A stretch of DNA of 64,000 nt, from NCBI GenBank assembly GCA_903885565.1, contig CAISJI010000010.1, positions 1 to 64,000 on the forward strand. The letters are read 5' to 3'. The position numbers and the translations under genes were made by a program. The stretch comes from an uncultured Planctomycetaceae bacterium. Lineage in GTDB: Bacteria; Planctomycetota; Planctomycetia; Pirellulales; UBA1268. Every line of letters begins with the position of its first letter. The first letter of the stretch is position 1. Positions 58,248 to 64,000 of this stretch are shown here, piece by piece. The notes under the pieces were generated by a model that saw only the letters and a program-made list of their open reading frames with translations, ran no database searches and was not told the DNA's origin.

Positions 58248-61151
58248 GTGAGAGTGTTGAAAGAATCCCTCCGCCAGACGGCTGCGCCGACCCGACTCGG
58301 TTGGAGGGCGCGACTGGCAGCGATCGTGGGTGCTTGTGCGTGCGTTGTCGGTTTGCCTCTGCAGGCGGCCCCGGTCGACTTCTCCCGCGAGATCCAGCCG
58401 CTGCTGGCCAGGAAATGTTTTGCCTGCCATGGCCCCGACAAGCAGGAGGGGGGGCTGCGTCTGGATGAATCGGCTGGCGCCTTGGCCGAACTCGACAGCG
58501 GCGGCCGAGCGATCGTGGCTGGTGACAAGCAGGCGAGCCTGATCCTCGAACGCATCACCGCCACCGATCCCGATACCCGCATGCCACCGGAAGGACCGCG
58601 GCTCACTCCAGCGCAGGTCGATGCCCTCGGCCACTGGATTGAGGAGGGGGCCGCCTGGCAGGAGCATTGGGCCTTCCGGCCGCTCACGCGCCCGGCCGTG
58701 CCTGAGGTGGAGAATGCGCCCCATCCGATCGATGCATTCATCCGTGCCGGGCTGGCCCGTCGCGGCCTGCCGATTCCCCAGCCGGCCGACAAAACCGCGC
58801 TGCTGCGGCGTGCCACCTACGATCTCACCGGCCTCTCCCCCACGCAGGCCGAACTGCAAGATTTCCTCGCTGATGAGTCGCCGCAGGCGTTTGAGAAGGT
58901 GGTCGACCGGTTGCTCGCCTCGCCCCACTACGGCGAACAGTGGGCCCGCCACTGGCTCGATCTGGTGCGGTATGCCGACACCAACAGCTTTGAACGCGAT
59001 GGTGCCAAGCCCCATGCCTGGCGCTACCGCGACTACCTGATCCGCTCGTTCAATGCCGACAAGCCGTTCGACCAACTCACGATCGAGCAGATCGCCGGTG
59101 ACGAACTTCCCGAGCCCTCCAACGACGCTCTGATCGCCACCGGCTACTACCGGCTCGGTGTGTGGGATGACGAACCGGCCGACAGGGCGCAGTTCCGCTA
59201 CGACTGGCTCGACGACATCGTAGCCACCACCGGCCAGACCTTCCTGGGGCTGACGGTCAACTGCGCCCGCTGCCACGATCACAAAATCGATCCGATTCCG
59301 CAGCGCGATTACTACAGCCTGCTCTCGTTCTTTCACAACATCGTGCAAGGACCGTCGGTGGAGCGGCCGATCTTCGCCAGCCCCGAGGCACGCGCCGAGC
59401 ATGACGCCCGCGTGGAGAATCGGCAACGCCGCATCGATGCCGCCCAGCAGGCCGTCACAGCGATCGAAACAGCGTTTCTGGCCGCCAGAGACAACCCCGC
59501 CGATGGGCCGACAGAGTCGAGCGATCTCGACGATCTCGCCTTCCGCTTCTACCGCGACACTTGGACGAAGCTGCCCGATTTCGACAGCCTCAAGGCGGAG
59601 GATGTCGGCCCGGTGGCCAGCCAGTTTTTCAATATCACCGTGGCTCCCTCGCTGCGGCCCGATTCCTTCGGCTATGTCTTCACCGGCTTTCTCAAGGTGC
59701 CTGCCGATGGCGACTACACCTTCACGCTCGATTCTGACGACGGCTCCCGTCTCTCGATCGACGGGAAGACGGTTGTCGAATATGATGGCATCCACGGTAT
59801 CGGTCAGCCGAAGACGGCCACAGTCTCTCTCAAGGCGGGGCGTCTGCCGATCCGGCTCGACTATTTCCAGTGGGAGCATCGCAAGGGCTTGAGCGTCGCC
59901 TGGACGGGACCGGGGTTTGACAATCGGCCCCTCTCGACCAGCAAGAAGAAGGGGGAGCAGGCCACCAAGCTGGCCGAGGCAATCGCCGCCGAGGGGGAAA
60001 AAATTCTCGGGGCCGACGGCAAGCGCGACTACGACGCCAAGGTGGCGGCACTTGAGGCGGTGAAGAAGGAATCGGTGCCGGTTGAGGTGGCCTCGGTGGT
60101 GACGGAGCAGGGGGCGCAGGCCCCTGAGACGTTTGTGCTCTACCGCGGCAATCCGCACGCCGAAACGAAGCCTGAAAACAGAGTGGAGCCAGCCTTCCCT
60201 GGGATTCTCAAGGCGAAGCAACCGGTGATCCCGACTCCAGCCCCCGGCGCCACCTCCACCGGCCGGAGGACGGCGCTGGCGCAGTGGCTGGTGTCTCCGG
60301 AAAACCAACTCACTCCCCGCGTGCTGGCCAACCGCCTTTGGCAATATCATTTCGGCCGCGGCATCGCCCGCAGTTCCAGCAACTTCGGCATGATGGGCGA
60401 TCCTCCCACGCATCCGGAACTGCTCGATTGGCTGGCTGCAGAACTGATCTCCGGCGGCTGGCATCTCAAGCCGCTGCACCGGCAGATCATGCTTTCGCAG
60501 GCTTACCAAGCCGCCTCGACGGGCGATGCCGCCGCCTCGGCGAGCGATCCCTTGAACGACAGTTTCTGGCGCTTTGACATGCGTCGGCTGACCGCCGAGG
60601 AGATCCGCGATACGATCCATGTCGCCAGCGGAGATTTCAATCCCAAGATGGGAGGTCCGGGAGTGTTTGTCGATATTCCCAAGGAGGTGCTGGCGGGGCA
60701 GTCGCGGCCGGGGGAAGGCTGGGGCAGTTCACCCGCCGAGGAGCAGGCCCGCCGCAGCGTTTACATCCATGTGAAGCGCTCGCTCATCACGCCGATTCTC
60801 GCCGACTTCGATCTGGCCGATACCGACACCACCTGTCCGGTGCGGTTTACCACCACGCAGCCGACACAGGCCCTGGGCATGATGAATGGCGCATTTCTGC
60901 ACAAGCAGGCCCGGGCGTTTGCCGCGCGTGTCAAACGGGAAGTGGGGGGCGTCGACGCCGATAACACGCAGGCGGAGGTGCGCCGGGCCCTGGAGATCGC
61001 GCTGACGCGGCAGGTCAGCGCTGAGGAGGTGGCCCGGGGCGTGGCACTGGTGGACACGCTGGAGAATGCCGATGGTGTCGGTCCCACCCGCAGCCTGGAA
61101 CTCTTCTGCCTGATGGTGCTCAACCTCAACGAATTCATCTACCTCGACTAG
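58248..61151 (+). CDS. DUF1549/DUF1553 cytochrome-type secreted protein with PA14 domain, pair 3
   Basis: A 967-residue exported protein. Signal peptide, then PSCyt1 with CFACH (57-61), DUF1549 with HWLDLVRYADTNS and CARCHDHKIDP, an inserted PA14-like domain (about 440-560; FTGFLKVPADGDYTFTLDSD, then DGSRLSIDGKTVVEYDG and LDYFQWEHRKGLSVAW), and DUF1553 with VLANRLWQYHFGRGIARSSS and TTQPTQALGMMNGAF. PA14 domains bind carbohydrates, so this copy may target a glycan. The GTG start at 58248 uses a ribosome site made partly of repeat A7. It is followed 20 bases later by its DUF1501 partner. Confidence 0.88.
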   Translation: MRVLKESLRQTAAPTRLGWRARLAAIVGACACVVGLPLQAAPVDFSREIQPLLARKCFACHGPDKQEGGLRLDESAGALAELDSGGRAIVAGDKQASLILERITATDPDTRMPPEGPRLTPAQVDALGHWIEEGAAWQEHWAFRPLTRPAVPEVENAPHPIDAFIRAGLARRGLPIPQPADKTALLRRATYDLTGLSPTQAELQDFLADESPQAFEKVVDRLLASPHYGEQWARHWLDLVRYADTNSFERDGAKPHAWRYRDYLIRSFNADKPFDQLTIEQIAGDELPEPSNDALIATGYYRLGVWDDEPADRAQFRYDWLDDIVATTGQTFLGLTVNCARCHDHKIDPIPQRDYYSLLSFFHNIVQGPSVERPIFASPEARAEHDARVENRQRRIDAAQQAVTAIETAFLAARDNPADGPTESSDLDDLAFRFYRDTWTKLPDFDSLKAEDVGPVASQFFNITVAPSLRPDSFGYVFTGFLKVPADGDYTFTLDSDDGSRLSIDGKTVVEYDGIHGIGQPKTATVSLKAGRLPIRLDYFQWEHRKGLSVAWTGPGFDNRPLSTSKKKGEQATKLAEAIAAEGEKILGADGKRDYDAKVAALEAVKKESVPVEVASVVTEQGAQAPETFVLYRGNPHAETKPENRVEPAFPGILKAKQPVIPTPAPGATSTGRRTALAQWLVSPENQLTPRVLANRLWQYHFGRGIARSSSNFGMMGDPPTHPELLDWLAAELISGGWHLKPLHRQIMLSQAYQAASTGDAAASASDPLNDSFWRFDMRRLTAEEIRDTIHVASGDFNPKMGGPGVFVDIPKEVLAGQSRPGEGWGSSPAEEQARRSVYIHVKRSLITPILADFDLADTDTTCPVRFTTTQPTQALGMMNGAFLHKQARAFAARVKREVGGVDADNTQAEVRRALEIALTRQVSAEEVARGVALVDTLENADGVGPTRSLELFCLMVLNLNEFIYLD

Positions 61152-61170
61152 CTCTGCGGAGACCCTACTC

Positions 61171-62667
61171 ATGCACACTCCAGCCGATGCCTCCGGTGCG
61201 GGCAGCTTCTGCCGACGCACGCGGCGCGAATTTTTCTGGGAAGCGGGCGCCTCGTTTACGGGGCTGGCGCTTTCCGGCCTGCTTGACCAGCCCTTTTTTG
61301 CCCGCCAGACCCGCGCTGCAGACGGAGTGGCGGCCTTCACCAATCCCCTCGCCGCGAAACTTCCCCACTTCGCCCCCAAGGCGAAGAGTGTGATCTTTCT
61401 CTTTATGTATGGCGGCCCGAGTCAGGTCGACACCTTCGACTACAAGCCGAAGCTCTATGGCCTCGACGGTCAGACGATCGAGGTGAAGACGAAGGGGCGG
61501 GGGGGAGAGAAGAATCAGGGGCGCGTGGTCGGGCCGAAGTGGAAGTTCAAACAATATGGGGCTTGCGGGAAGTGGGTTTCTGACCTCTTTCCGCATCTGT
61601 CCAATCATGTCGATGACATTGCCTTCCTCCATTCGATGACCGCTGATTCGCCGATCCATGGTTCGGCGATGCTGCAGATGAATTCGGGCAAGATCCAAAG
61701 CGGGGCCCCCTGTCTCGGCTCGTGGGCCAACTACGGCTTGGGCAGCGTGAACGAAAATCTGCCCGGATTTGTCGTCATGCTCGATCCGACCGGCGGGCCT
61801 ATCTCCGGGGCGAAGAACTGGTCGAGCGGCTACATGCCCGCCACCTATCAGGGCACGCTGTTGCGTTCGAAGGGGGCGCCGATTCTGGATCTGGCCCCGC
61901 CCGATGATATGTCTCTGGAAAGCCAGCGCGTGATGCTCGATGCGCTCCGCGAGGCGAACACAGCCCACCTCCTGCCGCGGGGCGACAACACTGAACTGGC
62001 AGCGCGGATCGCCTCCTATGAGCTGGCCTGGAAGATGCAGGAGCATGCTCCTGAGGCGGTCGATCTGACCCGCGAGACCGAGGAAACGAAGCAGCTCTAT
62101 GGAATCGAGAATCCCCGCACCGCCGACTTCGGCAGGCGTTGCCTGCTGGCCCGGCGGCTGGTGGAACGCGGCGTGCGGTTTGTGCAACTCTATTCCGGCG
62201 GTGCCCACAACGACGACAACTGGGACGCCCACGGCGATTTGGAGAAGAACCACAACTTCCACGCCGGCAATACCGATCAACCGATCGCGGCCCTGCTGAC
62301 CGATCTCAAACGCACCGGTCTGCTGGAGAGCACGCTGGTGGTGTGGGGAGGGGAATTTGGTCGGCAGCCAACGGCCGAATATGCCGCCGGGACGGGGCGC
62401 GACCACAATGCCTACGGCTTCACGATGTGGATGGCCGGCGGCGGGATCAAGGGAGGCGTGAGCGTGGGCGAAACCGACGAACTCGGCGCCGCGGCAATCA
62501 CGCCTCTCCATGATGGCCGGACTGGCTTCCATGTGAAGAGCCTGCACGCCACAATCCTCCACCAACTCGGCCTCGATCCCAACCGGCTGAGCTACTTCTT
62601 TGGCGGCCTCGACCAGAAGCTCGTGGGCGTGGAGCATGTCGAGCCGATTCGGGAGATTCTGGCGTAG
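61171..62667 (+). CDS. DUF1501 secreted protein, pair 3
   Basis: A 498-residue DUF1501 protein. The signal begins FCRRTRREFFWEAGASFTGL (Tat-like RR). Conserved elements are SVIFLFMYGGPSQVDTFDYK, LHSMTADSPIHGSAML, GVRFVQLYSGGA, WDAHGDLEKNHNFH, VVWGGEFGRQPTAE, GRDHNAYGFTMWMAGGGIKGG and HQLGLDPNRLSYFFGGLDQKL. It differs from copies 1 and 2 in the final segment (FGGLDQ instead of SGRD) and in an Arg/Gly/Lys-rich loop near residue 110. It forms the third pair with the upstream DUF1553 gene. Confidence 0.88.
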   Translation: MHTPADASGAGSFCRRTRREFFWEAGASFTGLALSGLLDQPFFARQTRAADGVAAFTNPLAAKLPHFAPKAKSVIFLFMYGGPSQVDTFDYKPKLYGLDGQTIEVKTKGRGGEKNQGRVVGPKWKFKQYGACGKWVSDLFPHLSNHVDDIAFLHSMTADSPIHGSAMLQMNSGKIQSGAPCLGSWANYGLGSVNENLPGFVVMLDPTGGPISGAKNWSSGYMPATYQGTLLRSKGAPILDLAPPDDMSLESQRVMLDALREANTAHLLPRGDNTELAARIASYELAWKMQEHAPEAVDLTRETEETKQLYGIENPRTADFGRRCLLARRLVERGVRFVQLYSGGAHNDDNWDAHGDLEKNHNFHAGNTDQPIAALLTDLKRTGLLESTLVVWGGEFGRQPTAEYAAGTGRDHNAYGFTMWMAGGGIKGGVSVGETDELGAAAITPLHDGRTGFHVKSLHATILHQLGLDPNRLSYFFGGLDQKLVGVEHVEPIREILA

Positions 62668-62700
62668 CAGCATTTCGTGCCATCACCGTGCTCACGCTGC

Positions 62701-62839
62701 CTAGCAGGCTGTGGGGACAGTGCAGCATCGCTGGATGCGATGCCCGTCGACCGTGGAAAACCTCGGCTTTTTCACCAGTCGACTTCGTGGACTGTATTCA
62801 AACCAGAGGCCATGGATGGCTTTTTCCACAGCCAGCCAG
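62701..62839 (+). repeat. Family A MITE-like element, copy A5
   Basis: Element body 62705-62835 (131 bp), with CTAG on the left (62701-62704) and CCAG on the right (62836-62839). The left end is CAGGCTGTGGGGACAGTGC and the right end CTTTTTCCACAGCCAG. The palindrome GCATCGCTGGATGCGATGC and the central hairpin are intact. The next gene's start codon and first 17 codons lie inside this element. Confidence 0.82.
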
Positions 62840-63566
62840 AGCCGCAGCCACCGGCATCCTGCTCGGCGGCCTGCTGCTGCAGTACACCGGCTGTCGCCCT
62901 GCGGCGGATACGGCTGCAGTTCAGCAAGCGCCCGACGCCGTCGCTCCCATAGCGACGCCGACTGTCGCGGCCCAGATCGCGGCGGTGCAGGCGGGGGAGG
63001 CGACGCGGCTGCGCGTGGCCGACCGGCCTCTGAGCGCAGAGGAGTGGCAGGAGGTGGCCCGCCTGAAGGCTCTGGAAGAGCTGACACTCGAGCGGGGCCG
63101 GGCCGATGACACCCATGCCGCGATTGTGGCGGAATTGCCCAGATTGCGGAAAGTGGTGCTGCGGGAGTCGCCGCTGACCGACGAGGGGCTGCGGCAGATG
63201 GCCCGGTGCCGCACGCTGGAAACCATCAACCTGCCACAGGCGGCCTGCACCGTGGAGGGGCTGCGGGCGCTTGCTGAGCTTCCGCGGCTCACAAGCCTGC
63301 GGCTGGGAAGTCCGCGGCTGGCCGGCCCGGAGGTGGGGGCTGCTCTGGCTGGTTTTCCTGCCCTGCGTTCGCTCCATCTGATCGACGTGCCGTTGGGGGA
63401 TCGGGGGCTTGAGGCCCTGGGCACGCTCCCGGGGCTCTGGAATCTCTATCTCGACGGGGCGGGGGTGTCGGATGCGGCGTGGGAAGAGTATTTTCGTAGG
63501 CAGCCCGATGTGCATGTGCATGTCGATCAGACCCATCACGATCGCGACCCCGGCCGCCATCAATAA
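62787..63566 (+). CDS. Leucine-rich-repeat lipoprotein whose start lies in repeat A5
   Basis: A 259-residue protein of leucine-rich repeats. A signal with a basic start, the hydrophobic stretch ATGILLGGLLLQYTG and a Cys gives a probable lipobox (LQYTGC). Repeats follow: LEELTLERGRADDTHAAI, LRKVVLRESPLTDEGLRQM, LETINLPQAACTVEGLRAL, LTSLRLGSPRLAGPEVGAAL, LRSLHLIDVPLGDRGLEAL and LWNLYLDGAGVSDAAW. The GTG start at 62787 and the first 17 residues come from element A5; the same frame is open from 62688. Either the repeat truncated the original start or it supplied a new one. Likely mediates protein contacts at the envelope. Confidence 0.75.
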   Translation: MDCIQTRGHGWLFPQPARAAATGILLGGLLLQYTGCRPAADTAAVQQAPDAVAPIATPTVAAQIAAVQAGEATRLRVADRPLSAEEWQEVARLKALEELTLERGRADDTHAAIVAELPRLRKVVLRESPLTDEGLRQMARCRTLETINLPQAACTVEGLRALAELPRLTSLRLGSPRLAGPEVGAALAGFPALRSLHLIDVPLGDRGLEALGTLPGLWNLYLDGAGVSDAAWEEYFRRQPDVHVHVDQTHHDRDPGRHQ

Positions 63567-63586
63567 CTTCACAGGGCTTCTTTCAG

Positions 63587-64000
63587 ATGACGCAGGCCAA
63601 GCCACCGAAACGACGGTTCTTCACCGCGGCCCTGCTCTGTGCGGCTGTGGCCTGCTCCTTCTGGATGATCTTCCCGGCGGCCGCCGGCCTCACCGCTGCA
63701 GGCTGCATGGTGCAGGCTGCCAAGACGTGGCTGGCGACGCTCGTGCCGGAGCAGGTGGCGGTGGCCCAGAAGCCGTTTGATGATCCGCAGCGAACGGGCT
63801 GGCATTTTGTGCCAAAATTCCAGCGCAAGGGGCTGTCTTTGCGCGACATGAACCCGGCCCAGCAGCACGCGGCACTCGATCTGCTGCGGGCAGCGGTCTC
63901 GCCGCAGGGCTATGAGACGTCGCTTGGCATCATGCAGCGCGACGAGATCCTGCGCCTGATTGAGGGGGAGAAGGCGAAGAACATCCGCGACGCGCAGCGC
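63587..64000 (+). CDS. DUF3500 protein, 3' end outside the window
   Basis: The first 138 residues of a DUF3500 protein; the frame is open at the right edge. A signal-like start (FFTAALLCAAVACSFWMIFP) is followed by GWHFVPKFQRKGLSLRDMNP, QQHAALDLLRAAVSPQGYET and IMQRDEILRLIEG, the standard opening of the DUF3500 family. The function of the family is not established. The ATG at 63587 lies 20 bases after the leucine-rich gene, so the two may be co-transcribed. Confidence 0.85.
   Translation, partial: MTQAKPPKRRFFTAALLCAAVACSFWMIFPAAAGLTAAGCMVQAAKTWLATLVPEQVAVAQKPFDDPQRTGWHFVPKFQRKGLSLRDMNPAQQHAALDLLRAAVSPQGYETSLGIMQRDEILRLIEGEKAKNIRDAQR

Noticed and set aside
1..64000. CRISPR array, prophage, rRNA operon or integrase-bearing island
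   Set aside because: No regularly spaced repeats, phage structural genes, rRNA motifs or integrase/transposase genes were found; the only RNA gene I can support is tRNA-Val.

Overview
This window looks like a chromosomal segment of a high-GC member of the Planctomycetota, most like the Pirellulales. The evidence is in the gene content. There are three tandem pairs of secreted cytochrome-type DUF1549/DUF1553 proteins with DUF1501 (sulfatase-like) proteins, a secreted sulfatase, a BBP7-type outer-membrane barrel and a PQQ-like propeller. The signal peptidase I is enlarged by inserts, and many genes start with GTG or TTG. No rRNA, CRISPR array, prophage or complete insertion sequence is visible.

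Layout. Positions 1-7.6 kb hold housekeeping and envelope genes: a methyltransferase, ftsH, a coupled dxr-rseP pair and a HAD protein. Positions 7.7-11.2 kb hold secreted proteins (a TIM-barrel isomerase, a HEAT-like protein and a propeller). Positions 11.5-19.0 kb, mostly minus strand, carry a TPR gene and lepA, a ROK sugar kinase, a di-haem peroxidase, and a trmH / RNase HII-like / sixA series. Positions 19.6-22.3 kb and 32.3-34.7 kb are dense in small defence or addiction modules, several of them broken: UPF0175-DUF3368, AbiEi with a truncated AbiEii, a frameshifted PIN module, a ParE-type remnant, and two nucleotidyltransferase modules (a third lies at 55 kb). Between these islands are signal peptidase I, an LptB-like ATPase, a propeller protein and the first DUF1553/DUF1501 pair. 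From 34.7 kb come tRNA-Val, thrS, a LigD-phosphoesterase-like gene, PhoH, a glutaminase-STAS-cNMP fusion, DUF1553/DUF1501 pair 2, a nuclease, a ketosynthase-like protein lacking its cysteine, BBP7, a sulfatase, a redoxin-cytochrome-monooxygenase fusion, glnA, an SDR and ROK regulator, DUF1553/DUF1501 pair 3, a leucine-rich lipoprotein and a partial DUF3500 gene.

The most unusual signal is two families of short non-coding, palindromic, MITE-like elements of about 130-150 bp. Family A has five full copies and two fragments; family B has three copies. Most full copies are bounded by a YTAR tetranucleotide (CTAG, CTAA or TTAG), in four cases identical on both sides. In several cases that tetranucleotide is the stop codon of the neighbouring gene, so the element sits exactly at a gene end. 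One copy separates two convergent genes whose stops probably once overlapped. Another appears to supply the start and first residues of a lipoprotein. A third repeat type (AGGTGCCAGCCACCA and its complement) lies inside the toxin-antitoxin islands.
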